Part shown: one piece after another, positions 27,627 to 35,955 of the stretch
Layout: each line of letters begins with the position of its first letter
How positions within the stretch are numbered: position 1 is the stretch's first letter
Assembly (NCBI RefSeq): GCF_010994755.1
Contig: NZ_WHSB02000005.1
Span: 281,281 to 345,280 of the forward strand
Origin: Shinella lacus
Lineage (GTDB): Bacteria > Pseudomonadota > Alphaproteobacteria > Rhizobiales > Rhizobiaceae
Length of the DNA: 64,000 nucleotides
Direction of reading: 5' to 3'
Made by a program: the position numbers and the translations under genes
The notes under the pieces: generated by a model
What the model was told of the DNA's origin: nothing
What the model saw: the letters and a program-made list of their open reading frames with translations, nothing else
Databases searched by the model: none

Positions 27627-28916
27627 ATGCGATTGGGTGGGCGGCTTTCGGGAGCCATCGAGGTTCTGACGGATATCGAGACGCGGCGGCGCCCCGTCGC
27701 CGATGCGCTCAAGGACTGGGGTCTCTCCCATCGCTTCGCCGGCTCCGGCGACCGTGCCGCGATCGGCAACATCGTCTATGATGCGTTGCGCATGAAACTG
27801 TCGCACGCCTATCTGATGGACGACGACAGCCCCACGGCCCTTGGCCACGCCGTGCTGCTGCGCCAATGGAGCCTGACGCCCGAGGCGATCGCCGCCGAAC
27901 TCGACGGCGACCGGTTTGCCCCGGAACTGTTGTCCGAAGAGACGCTTGCCGCCTTCCGCGCCCGCAACCTCGATGCGGCGGCCCCGCATGTGCAGGGCGA
28001 CATCCCGGAATGGATTCAGCCCTCCTTCGAGGAAAACTTTTCCGACAAATGGCTGGACGAGGCCAAGGCGCTGGCCGGACGCCCGACGCTGGACCTGCGC
28101 GCCAACACGCTGAAGGCGGGCCGCGACAAGGTGCTGAAGGCGCTGGAACGCAACGCCGCCGTCGCCTCCCCCATTGCCCGGCAGGGCATCCGCATTCCCG
28201 CCGGTGAAGGCCCGTCGCGCCTGCCGAACGTCACCGCCGACCTCGCCTTCCAGAAGGGCTGGTTCGAGGTGCAGGACGAAGGCTCGCAGATCGTCGCCGA
28301 TCTCGTGCTGCCGCAGGAGGGCGAGCAGGTGCTCGATTTCTGTGCCGGCGGCGGCGGCAAGACGCTCGCCATGGCGGCCGCGATGAACAACAAGGGCCAG
28401 GTGCACGCCTACGACACCGACCGCAAGCGCCTCGCCCCGATCATCGAGCGGCTGAAGCGCGCCGGCACCCGCAATGTCCAGGTCCACCAGGACATTACGA
28501 GCCTCGCCGCCCTCACCGGCCGTTTCGACCGTGTGCTGGTTGATGCGCCCTGCACCGGCACCGGCACCTGGCGCCGGCGGCCGGATACCAAGTGGCGTCT
28601 CACCGAAAAGAACCTGGAAGAACGCCTCGGCCAGCAGCAGGAGGCGCTTGCCAATGCCAGCGCCTATGTGCGCCCCGGCGGTTCGCTGCTCTACGTCACC
28701 TGTTCGATCCTGCCGCAGGAAAACGAGAACCAGGTCCACGCTTTCTGCGAGAACAACCCGGAATTCGAGATCCTTTCTGCCGCCAAGGCCTGGCAGGAGC
28801 TGTTCGGCACCGACAAGCCGCAGCCCTGGTCGACGGACAAGAAGACGGTGACGCTGACGCCCGCGTCCACCGATACGGACGGCTTCTTCTTCTGCGCCAT
28901 GGGCCGCCGGGCCTGA
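27627..28916 (+). CDS. RsmB/NOP family RNA m5C methyltransferase
   Basis: SAM-dependent RNA (cytosine-5) methyltransferase, 429 residues. The SAM motif is VLDFCAGGGGKTLAMAAAM around residue 237. The two catalytic cysteines are seen in DAPCTGTGTWRRRPD (motif IV) and YVTCSILPQENENQV (motif VI). The N-terminal ~150 residues have only a partial NusB-like helical region, so this is a short RsmB relative; the rRNA or tRNA target cannot be assigned. It begins 76 bp after the RlpA-like gene with GGAG upstream. Confidence 0.9.
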   Translation: MRLGGRLSGAIEVLTDIETRRRPVADALKDWGLSHRFAGSGDRAAIGNIVYDALRMKLSHAYLMDDDSPTALGHAVLLRQWSLTPEAIAAELDGDRFAPELLSEETLAAFRARNLDAAAPHVQGDIPEWIQPSFEENFSDKWLDEAKALAGRPTLDLRANTLKAGRDKVLKALERNAAVASPIARQGIRIPAGEGPSRLPNVTADLAFQKGWFEVQDEGSQIVADLVLPQEGEQVLDFCAGGGGKTLAMAAAMNNKGQVHAYDTDRKRLAPIIERLKRAGTRNVQVHQDITSLAALTGRFDRVLVDAPCTGTGTWRRRPDTKWRLTEKNLEERLGQQQEALANASAYVRPGGSLLYVTCSILPQENENQVHAFCENNPEFEILSAAKAWQELFGTDKPQPWSTDKKTVTLTPASTDTDGFFFCAMGRRA

Positions 28917-29142
28917 CGGCTGCGGCGTCCCCACTGTTGCGCTCTGTCAAATGTGTGGAACAGCTTGAAACCGTTCTAAACTATACACTTTGACACCAGT
29001 TTTTATTTGGTCCATGACAATGACGCCTGAATAAACCCGGGTCCGGCCTGCCTGCCGGGCCATCCGGGCGACGGTCGCCAAGGGAGGCGCACCGCCACGT
29101 CCGGTGTCGGGGGACACATCGAACAGGACACCAGGAGACGTC

Positions 29143-30420
29143 ATGACCACTTCCTTCCTTCGCGCGGCTGCCTTCGTGCTCGCTGCCGCGACGTCGAGCC
29201 TTGCCATCGGCACCGCCCATGCGGCGGCCGATCCGGCTGCGATCGTCAAGCACTATGCTGAAATTGCCCATGCCAAATATTCCGACTCGCTGGCGGCCGC
29301 CAAGGCGCTCGACGCGGCGGTCGACGCGCTCATTGCCACGCCGAACGACGAGACGCTGAAGGCTGCGCGCGAAGCGTGGCTGAAGTCCCGCGTGCCCTAC
29401 CAGCAGACGGAAGCCTACCGCTTCGGCAACCCGCTCGTCGACGACTGGGAAGGCAAGGTCAATGCCTGGCCGCTCGACGAAGGCCTGATCGACTATGTCG
29501 ACCCTAGCTACGGCACGGAAAGCGACGAGAACGCGCTGTTCGTCGGCAATGTCATCGCCAATCCGAAGCTCGAGATCGCCGGCAAGACGATCGATGCGAC
29601 CACGATCACCCCGGCCGTGCTGCAGGAACTGCACGAGGCGGGCGAAGTCGAGGCGAATGTCGCCACCGGCTACCACGCCATCGAATTCCTGCTGTGGGGC
29701 CAGGACCTGAACGGCACCGGCAAGGGTGCTGGCAACCGCCAGGCCTCAGACTATGACAAGGCCAATTGCACCAACGGCAATTGCGACCGCCGCGGCGCCT
29801 ACCTGAAGGCCGCCTCGTCGCTGCTCGTCACCGATCTCGAAGAGATGGTCGCCGCCTGGGCGCCGGAAGGCGAGGCCACGAAGAACGTGACCGCCGACCC
29901 GAAGGCCGGCATCACCGCCATGCTGACCGGCATGGGCTCGCTCTCCTATGGCGAACTTGCCGGCGAGCGCATGAAGCTCGGCCTGCTGCTGCATGATCCG
30001 GAAGAAGAGCACGATTGCTTCTCCGACAACACGCACAACTCGCATTACTACGACGTCGTCGGCATCCAGACCGTCTATACGGGCGAATATACCCGTGCGG
30101 ACGGCTCCAAGCTGACCGGCCCGTCGCTCTCGGAACTGGTCGCGGAAAAGGACGCCGCGCTCGACACCGAGATGAAGGGCAAGCTTGATGCGAGCCATGC
30201 CGCCTTCAAGGCGCTGGTGGACCGTGCCGAAGGCGGCGAGGCCTATGACCAGATGATCGGCGAAGGCAATGCCGAGGGCAACAAGGTGGTGCAGACCGCC
30301 GTCGACAGCCTGATCGACCAGACCAAGACGATCGAGCGCGTCATTGCGTCGCTCGATATCGGCAAGATCGAGCTTGAAGGCTCCGACAGCCTGGATAATC
30401 CTAACGCTGTCTTCCAATGA
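29143..30420 (+). CDS. Imelysin family (M75) iron-regulated periplasmic protein
   Basis: A 425-residue periplasmic protein of the imelysin/IrpA family. The Sec signal peptide is MTTSFLRAAAFVLAAATSSL to about residue 26 (cut after AHA). The family motif GxHxxE is intact in VATGYHAIEFLLWGQDLNGTG near residue 182, and it contains paired Cys in KANCTNGNCDRRGAYL. Members are linked to iron uptake; the Glu/His motif suggests metal binding rather than proteolysis. It is the first gene of the imelysin / di-heme / imelysin / DUF1513 cluster, 43 bp ahead of the di-heme gene. The start has a CAGGAG ribosome site; the frame's earlier ATG (29104) lies before the signal peptide. Confidence 0.92.
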   Translation: MTTSFLRAAAFVLAAATSSLAIGTAHAAADPAAIVKHYAEIAHAKYSDSLAAAKALDAAVDALIATPNDETLKAAREAWLKSRVPYQQTEAYRFGNPLVDDWEGKVNAWPLDEGLIDYVDPSYGTESDENALFVGNVIANPKLEIAGKTIDATTITPAVLQELHEAGEVEANVATGYHAIEFLLWGQDLNGTGKGAGNRQASDYDKANCTNGNCDRRGAYLKAASSLLVTDLEEMVAAWAPEGEATKNVTADPKAGITAMLTGMGSLSYGELAGERMKLGLLLHDPEEEHDCFSDNTHNSHYYDVVGIQTVYTGEYTRADGSKLTGPSLSELVAEKDAALDTEMKGKLDASHAAFKALVDRAEGGEAYDQMIGEGNAEGNKVVQTAVDSLIDQTKTIERVIASLDIGKIELEGSDSLDNPNAVFQ

Positions 30421-30427
30421 TAGAAGG

Positions 30428-30455
30428 CGGGCCGCGTCTTCGCGATAGCGGCCCG
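30428..30455 (+). promoter_or_regulatory. Stem-loop between the first imelysin and the di-heme gene
   Basis: An 8-bp perfect stem CGGGCCGC/GCGGCCCG with a 12-nt loop begins 7 bp after the imelysin stop and ends 8 bp before the next ATG. No T run follows. It may attenuate expression of the downstream genes or stabilise the first message. No Shine-Dalgarno is visible for the next gene, because the hairpin occupies that place. Confidence 0.45.
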
Positions 30456-30463
30456 ATTTCGCA

Positions 30464-31999
30464 ATGACAGAACGCCCCGCCCGTCGCCTGCTCGCGGTTT
30501 TCGCCGCGGTCTCCGTCGTGGCGGGCGTTTTTGTTCTTGGGAAGGCCTATTCCGCCGGCCAAGACCGGGACGACCTCTCGGAAAAGGACCGCAAGCGCGT
30601 GGCCGCCGTTACGCGGCTCACCACGGATTTTTCCGCCGCCGAACAATATGAGGCGATGTCCGGGGGGGCGGCCACCTCGCTTGCCTCGGTCAACCTGAAC
30701 AGCTTTTCGCATTTTTCCGAAAACATCAGCTTTGCCGAGGAAGAGACGTTCAAGCTCGGCAATGCGCTGTTCCAGAAACTCTGGGTGTCCTCGCCCTCGT
30801 CGACACAAGCGTCCGATGGGCTTGGGCCGTTCTACAATGCGCGCTCCTGCCAATCCTGCCACATCAAGGACGGTCGCGGCCATCCGCCGGAAGGCGCTGA
30901 CAACGCGACCTCGATGTTCCTGCGCCTCGCCCGCGCCGCGGTGACGCCGGAGGAAGAAGCGGCGCTCAAAGATTTCAGCGAAATGAGCCTGCCGGACCCG
31001 GTCTATGGCCGCCAGTTGCAGGACCTCGCCGTTCCCGGCTTGAAGGCCGAAGGGCGCATGGTGATCGACTATACCGAGGAAGCGGTGACGCTGGCCGGCG
31101 GCGAAGTCGTGATGCTGCGCCGGCCGACCTATTCCGTCGCCGACCTCGCCTATGGCGACCTCGGCAGGACGACGACGCTCTCGCCGCGCGTCACCCAGCC
31201 GATGCTCGGCCTCGGCCTCGTCCAGGCGATCCACGAGGCGGATATCCTGGCGCTTGCCGACCCGGACGATGCGGACGAGGACGGCATCAGCGGCAAGGCG
31301 GCCGTGGCGATCGACCCGAAGACCGGCAAGAAGACGCTCGGCCGCTTCGGCTGGAAGGCGCAGTCCGCCTCCGTGCGCCAGCAGAGCGCCGATGCCTTCA
31401 CCCACGATATCGGCATCTCGACGCCGGAAGTGCCGCTGCACCAGGGTGACTGCATGGCTACCGAGGCCGCCTGCCTGGAGCGTCCGAATGGCGTACAGGC
31501 GCGGCTCGGCGATGTGGAAGCACCGCCGCCGATCATGGACCTCGTGACCTTCTACGCGGAAAACCTTGCCGTTCCGGCGCGGCGCAAGGCGAGTTTTGCC
31601 GAGACGCTTTCGGGAAAACGCGTCTTCTACGAGACCGGCTGCACGAGCTGTCATCAACCGAAATTCGTGACCCGGCGCGATGCTGAAAACAAAGCCCATG
31701 CCTTCCAGCTTATCTGGCCCTATTCCGATTTCCTGCTGCACGACATGGGCGAAGGCCTTGCCGACGGGCAGGCGGTCGGGGTTGCGACCGGCCGGGAATG
31801 GCGCACGCCGCCGCTCTGGGGCATCGGCCTTACAAAAACCGTCAACGGCCATACGTTCTTCCTGCATGACGGGCGCGCCCGCAACCTCACCGAGGCCATC
31901 CTCTGGCACGGCGGCGAGGCAAAGGCGGCGCGCGACCGCTTCACAACGCTGGAAAAACAAGACCGCGACGCCCTTCTGACCTTCCTGGAGAGCCTCTGA
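30464..31999 (+). CDS. Di-heme oxidoreductase family protein (DUF1111, putative thiol oxidoreductase)
   Basis: A 511-residue protein with an N-terminal membrane-signal segment (RRLLAVFAAVSVVAGVFVLG) and two c-type heme sites, SCQSCH near residue 129 and GCTSCH near residue 392, each followed by a domain of cytochrome-c-peroxidase/MauG ancestry. Possible axial and surface features are the C-terminal FFLHDGRARNLTEAILWHGGEA, the hallmark of the DUF1111 family. It acts in the periplasm, probably in electron transfer. It is encoded between two imelysins with a 1-bp overlap (TGATG) to the second. Substrate or redox partner unknown. Confidence 0.92.
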   Translation: MTERPARRLLAVFAAVSVVAGVFVLGKAYSAGQDRDDLSEKDRKRVAAVTRLTTDFSAAEQYEAMSGGAATSLASVNLNSFSHFSENISFAEEETFKLGNALFQKLWVSSPSSTQASDGLGPFYNARSCQSCHIKDGRGHPPEGADNATSMFLRLARAAVTPEEEAALKDFSEMSLPDPVYGRQLQDLAVPGLKAEGRMVIDYTEEAVTLAGGEVVMLRRPTYSVADLAYGDLGRTTTLSPRVTQPMLGLGLVQAIHEADILALADPDDADEDGISGKAAVAIDPKTGKKTLGRFGWKAQSASVRQQSADAFTHDIGISTPEVPLHQGDCMATEAACLERPNGVQARLGDVEAPPPIMDLVTFYAENLAVPARRKASFAETLSGKRVFYETGCTSCHQPKFVTRRDAENKAHAFQLIWPYSDFLLHDMGEGLADGQAVGVATGREWRTPPLWGIGLTKTVNGHTFFLHDGRARNLTEAILWHGGEAKAARDRFTTLEKQDRDALLTFLESL

Positions 32000-33126
32000 T
32001 GCAGACCCGGCGCCATCCCTTCCGCTTCGCTTCCCTCATCGCCGCTGGCCTGATGCTTTCGGCGAGCCCGCCGGTCTTCGCCCAGGAGAGCAGCACGCCG
32101 GTGCCGCCGGAGCTGACGGAGCAGATCGTCACCGGCATCATGACGCGCGCCGTCGATGACGTCATCCGCCCCAGCTACCGCGCCTTCCAGGCCTCTGCCG
32201 GCAAGCTGGCGGAGGCGACCGGCGCCTTCTGCAAGGCGCCGTCCGACGCCAGCCGCAAGGCCGTCGACGATGCGTTCCGACAAGCGGTCACCGACTGGGG
32301 GCATATCGAGATCGTGCGCATCGGCCCGGTGATCGACGACAACCGCTTCGAGCGCATCCTGTTCTACCCGGACCGCAAGGGCACCGGCCTGAAACAGGTG
32401 CAGGCACTGCTCCAGAAGCAGGAGGAGAAGGATACCGATGCCGCGACGATGGGCGGCAAAAGCGTGGCGATCCAGGGTTTTGGCGCCATTGAATTCGCCC
32501 TCTACGGCACGGGCGCCGAAACGCTGATGGACAAGCCGGACGGCTTCCGCTGCCGCTACGCCGCCGCCGTCGCCACCCATATCGAGACGACGGCCGGCCA
32601 GCTCGTAGCGGCTTGGGACGCGCCGGACGGCGTGCAGGACGACTGGAAACATCCGGGCCCGCAAAACCCCGTCTTCCGCACAGGCCGCGAGGCGATCACC
32701 GCGCTGCTCGGCATTCTCGTGCATGGTGCCGAGGCCGTGCGCGACCAGCGTATCGAGACCTTTTACCGCAATGGCGGCATCGCGCGGCCGAAATCGGCGG
32801 TGTTCTGGCGCTCCGGCAACACCTGGACGTCGATTTCCGCCAATATCGAAGGCCTGCAAGTGCTGTTCGACACGTCCGGCATGCGGGAGCTGGTCGATCC
32901 GAATTTCGCGTCGATCAACGAGAATATCGACTTCGTGTTGAAATCACTCGGCCACATCGCGCCGATGGTCGATCCCGACGTGGAGAAGGCCGTCTCGACG
33001 CCTGAGGAGCAGCAGAAGATCAACTTCCTCCTCGTCAACACGCGCGACCTGATCCTGCGCCTCGACGCCGGCTATGGCGGCGCCATCGGGCTCGGCTCCG
33101 GCTTCTCCTTCTCGGACGGCGACTGA
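31999..33126 (+). CDS. Imelysin family protein lacking the GxHxxE histidine
   Basis: A 375-residue second imelysin paralogue. The signal peptide ends around residue 28 (PPVFA). The region equivalent to GxHxxE reads IQGFGAIEFALYG: Gly and Glu are kept but His is replaced by Gly. It also lacks the C-terminal extension of the first imelysin. Start and stop overlap both neighbours by one base, so translation is coupled. It likely binds a partner or a different ligand rather than repeating the first protein's job. Confidence 0.9.
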   Translation: MQTRRHPFRFASLIAAGLMLSASPPVFAQESSTPVPPELTEQIVTGIMTRAVDDVIRPSYRAFQASAGKLAEATGAFCKAPSDASRKAVDDAFRQAVTDWGHIEIVRIGPVIDDNRFERILFYPDRKGTGLKQVQALLQKQEEKDTDAATMGGKSVAIQGFGAIEFALYGTGAETLMDKPDGFRCRYAAAVATHIETTAGQLVAAWDAPDGVQDDWKHPGPQNPVFRTGREAITALLGILVHGAEAVRDQRIETFYRNGGIARPKSAVFWRSGNTWTSISANIEGLQVLFDTSGMRELVDPNFASINENIDFVLKSLGHIAPMVDPDVEKAVSTPEEQQKINFLLVNTRDLILRLDAGYGGAIGLGSGFSFSDGD

Positions 33127-34223
33127 TGCGGGGCGCTGGCGTCCATAGCGCGCTGCTCGACCGGCGCAGCTTCCTGCGCATGGCGGGGGCTGCCTGGGCC
33201 GCGAGCCTCGGCGCCCGCCAGTCCTTCGCGCTGTCGCGCACCGACGCCGTCTTCGCCTCCGGCTACCGGGATCGCGACGGCAGCTTTGGTATTGCCGTGC
33301 TTGCGGAAGACGGGTCGATCATCGACAGGACGCCGCTGCCCGCCCGCAGCCACGGCATGGCCTTTTCGCCCGCCACCGGCCATCTCGTCGCCTTCGCAAG
33401 GCGGCCGGGCACTTTCGCGCTGGTGATCGACCAAAGCGGCAAGGCAGCCCCCGTGACGATCGCCGCCGCCGAAGACCGGCATTTCTTCGGCCATGGCTGC
33501 TTCTCGCCCGACGGCCGGCTGCTCTATGCCAGCGAGAACGATTTCGACGCCAATCGCGGCGTGATCGGCCTCTACGACGCCCGCGAAAACTATCGCCGCA
33601 TCGGCGAATATGCGACCTACGGCATCGGAACACATGATCTGTCCGTCAGCGATGACGGCCGGATGTTGATCGCCGCCAACGGGGGTATCGAGACCCATCC
33701 GGATTTCGGCCGCACCAAGCTCAATCTCGACCATATGGAGCCGTCGCTCGCGCTCATCGATGCCGCGACCGGTGCGCTCATCGAGCGCCACACGCTGCCG
33801 GAAAAGCTCCGCCAGCTTTCCACGCGCCATATCGACCTCGACGACAAGGGCCGCATCTGGTTCGCCTGCCAATATGAAGGCCCGCGCAACGACCTGCCGC
33901 CGCTCGTCGGCTCTTTCTGCAAGGGCGAGGACCTGCGCTTCCTGTCGCTCCCCGAGGAAACCACCCTCGGGCTTGCCAACTATGTCGGCGCCATCGCCGT
34001 CAACCGCCGCGAGAACCTCGTCGGCCTGACCTCGCCGAACGGCGGCCGCTTCGTCGTGCTCGATGCGAAGACGGGCAGCGTGCTGCGCGAAGAGACCGTC
34101 GCGGACGCCGCCGGCATTGCGGCTGCACCACACGGCTTTGCTGTCTCCTCCTATGACGGCCGCTTTGCCGAACGCCGCGGGGATATCGCCTGGGACCAGC
34201 ATATCGCCGGCCTGCGCCGATGA
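33126..34223 (+). CDS. DUF1513 beta-propeller-like protein with Tat-type leader
   Basis: A 365-residue DUF1513 protein. A twin-arginine-like leader DRRSFLRMAGAAWAASLGA is near residues 12-30, suggesting export in folded form. The mature part has propeller-like repeats (FSPATGHLVAFARRPGTF, FSPDGRLLYASENDFDANRGVIGLYD, VSDDGRMLIAANGGIETH). The HGCFSPDG and GIGTHDL segments contribute conserved His. It is the last of the overlapping imelysin-cluster genes. Function unknown; its constant association with imelysins and di-heme proteins argues for a shared periplasmic pathway. Confidence 0.9.
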   Translation: MRGAGVHSALLDRRSFLRMAGAAWAASLGARQSFALSRTDAVFASGYRDRDGSFGIAVLAEDGSIIDRTPLPARSHGMAFSPATGHLVAFARRPGTFALVIDQSGKAAPVTIAAAEDRHFFGHGCFSPDGRLLYASENDFDANRGVIGLYDARENYRRIGEYATYGIGTHDLSVSDDGRMLIAANGGIETHPDFGRTKLNLDHMEPSLALIDAATGALIERHTLPEKLRQLSTRHIDLDDKGRIWFACQYEGPRNDLPPLVGSFCKGEDLRFLSLPEETTLGLANYVGAIAVNRRENLVGLTSPNGGRFVVLDAKTGSVLREETVADAAGIAAAPHGFAVSSYDGRFAERRGDIAWDQHIAGLRR

Positions 34224-34269
34224 CCGCACCCCCTGGACGGCGGCGCGCGGCGCGCTAGTTGCAGGCAAC

Positions 34270-34728
34270 ATGAACAACAAGCCCCTCATCTATCTCGCCT
34301 TCATCATCCTCGTCCTAGGCGGCGGCCTCGTTATCGGCGCCAACAACGTGCCCGGCGACTGGTATCAGTCGCTGGCAAAACCCTCGTTCAATCCGCCGAA
34401 CTGGGTTTTCGCGCCGGTCTGGAGCATCCTCTACGTCATCATCGGCGTGGTCGGAGCGCGCACCTGGCTTTCGCCCCTTCGCCGATCGATCGCGATGCGC
34501 CTGTGGTTTGCGCAACTCGTCTTCAACTTCGCCTGGTCTCCCGCCTTCTTCGGCCTGCAGGACCTGATGTCGGCGATGATCATCATCCTCGGCCTGCTGG
34601 TCTCCGTCGCGGGCTTCATCCTGGTCTCCTGGCGGCAGGACCGGACGGCGGCGCTGCTCTTCCTGCCCTATCTCGCCTGGGTCGCCTTCGCGACGGCGCT
34701 CAATGCGGCAATTCTCGCGCTGAACTGA
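34270..34728 (+). CDS. tspO: TspO/MBR family membrane protein
   Basis: A 152-residue, five-helix TspO. Family motifs seen: WYQSLAKPSFNPPNWVFAPVWSILYVIIGV (residues ~32-61) and QLVFNFAWSPAFFGLQ. TspO proteins bind porphyrins, heme and cholesterol-like ligands and affect tetrapyrrole handling; in rhodobacters the protein is an oxygen-dependent regulator. The frame is open upstream but MNNKPLIYLAF is the family-like start. It begins 46 bp after the DUF1513 gene on the same strand, which may mean cotranscription with the iron cluster. Confidence 0.93.
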   Translation: MNNKPLIYLAFIILVLGGGLVIGANNVPGDWYQSLAKPSFNPPNWVFAPVWSILYVIIGVVGARTWLSPLRRSIAMRLWFAQLVFNFAWSPAFFGLQDLMSAMIIILGLLVSVAGFILVSWRQDRTAALLFLPYLAWVAFATALNAAILALN

Positions 34729-34811
34729 AAGACGCTTGCAGTGCAGCAAGCGCCATGCAAACGTCGGCCACCCTCGTTCCAGGCCGGCGCGCCGGCAGAC
34801 ATGTGTGCACC

Positions 34812-35261
34812 ATGACCGATTTCCCGCCGGCCGATTTCGCCGGCCGCATCACCCGAAGCTTTGCGCGCCAGCCCGCGATGGCGCTGATCGGCGCCGAGCT
34901 GACCCGCGTCGAGCATGGCACGGTAGAGATCGAGCTGCCCTTCGACGAGAAACTGACGCAGCAGCACGGTTTCCTCCATGCCGGCATCATCTCCGCCGCC
35001 CTCGACGCCGCCTGCGGCTATGCCGCCTATTCGGTGATCGATGCCGACGCCTCGATCCTGACGATCGAGTTCAAAGTAAACCTCATGTCACCCGGGCGCG
35101 GCGAGCGTTTCCTGTTCCGCGGCGAGGTCACCAAGCCGGGCTCCAACATCATCGTCGCCGACGGGCGCGGCTATGCGATCTCCGACGGCCCGGCAAAGCT
35201 CATCGCCTCCATGACGGGCACGATGATGGTGGTGCGCGGCCGGCAGGACATCGCCGAATGA
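34812..35261 (+). CDS. PaaI family hotdog-fold thioesterase
   Basis: A 149-residue hotdog-fold protein of the PaaI/YdiI-like type. The family core is HGFLHAGIISAALDAACGYAAYSV (residues ~53-76) followed by ILTIEFKVNLMSPGRGERFLFRGEV. It hydrolyses acyl- or aroyl-CoA thioesters; the substrate is unknown. The start MTDFPPADF is chosen; upstream frame lacks conservation. Its stop overlaps the next gene's ATG by 4 bp. Confidence 0.9.
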   Translation: MTDFPPADFAGRITRSFARQPAMALIGAELTRVEHGTVEIELPFDEKLTQQHGFLHAGIISAALDAACGYAAYSVIDADASILTIEFKVNLMSPGRGERFLFRGEVTKPGSNIIVADGRGYAISDGPAKLIASMTGTMMVVRGRQDIAE

Positions 35262-35902
35262 GCGTTACCCTCAAGACCGTCGGCAGCCACCGCATCCTCT
35301 ATGTCATGGCCGTCGATGCCGAATATGGCCCGCACCTGAAAGCCCGTATCACGCCCTTCATGACCGGCGTCGGCCCCGTGGAGGCCGCCGTGCAGCTTAC
35401 GCTGGCGCTCAGCCACCTGGAATCCGAGGCGCAGCTGCCCGATTTCGTCGTCTCGCTCGGTTCCGCCGGATCGGCGGCGCTGGAACAGACCGGCGTCTAC
35501 CAGGCGATATCGGTCTCCTACCGCGACATGGACGCCTCGCCGCTCGGCTTCACCAAGGGCGCCACGCCCTTCCTCGACCTGCCGGTGGAGGTGAAACTGC
35601 CCGTCCGCATTCCCGGCATCCCGGAAGCCCGGCTTTCGACCGGCGCCAACATCGTCTCCGGCCCAGCCTACGCGGCGATCGACGCGGACATGGTGGAGAT
35701 GGAGACCTTTGCCGAACTGCGCGCCTGCCAGGCTTTCGGCGTACGGCTCATCGGGCTGCGTGGCATTTCCGACGGCAAGGCCGAGCTCACGCATATCGGC
35801 GACTGGACGGAGTACCTGCATGCGATCGACGAGAAGCTCGCCGCCGCCGTCGACATTCTGGAAGCGGCCATCGCCAGCGGAACGATCGTGCGCAACGGCT
35901 GA
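35258..35902 (+). CDS. mtnN: 5'-methylthioadenosine/S-adenosylhomocysteine nucleosidase
   Basis: A 214-residue nucleosidase of the PNP/UDP phosphorylase family. It cleaves MTA and SAH to adenine plus the thioribose, recycling SAM by-products. Visible pieces are LYVMAVDAEYGPHL with the start-of-fold acid, FVVSLGSAGSAALEQTGVYQ, the ribose-binding VEMETFAELRAC and the purine-site GISDGKAEL. It is shorter than E. coli Pfs, and the N-terminus is a little degenerate, so another nucleoside hydrolase is possible. Coupled to the thioesterase gene by ATGA overlap. Confidence 0.8.
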   Translation: MSVTLKTVGSHRILYVMAVDAEYGPHLKARITPFMTGVGPVEAAVQLTLALSHLESEAQLPDFVVSLGSAGSAALEQTGVYQAISVSYRDMDASPLGFTKGATPFLDLPVEVKLPVRIPGIPEARLSTGANIVSGPAYAAIDADMVEMETFAELRACQAFGVRLIGLRGISDGKAELTHIGDWTEYLHAIDEKLAAAVDILEAAIASGTIVRNG

Positions 35903-35955
35903 AAATCCGGCCGTCCCCGGTTGCGCGGCGCGAGGTTTTTCATTAAAGGCTCGCC

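Noticed and set aside
28960-28985. ICE- or Irr-like sequence before the first imelysin (CTTGAAACCGTTCTAAA)
   Set aside because: It matches the mbfA palindrome at about 11 of 17 positions and its two halves agree poorly; too weak to call without a matrix scan.
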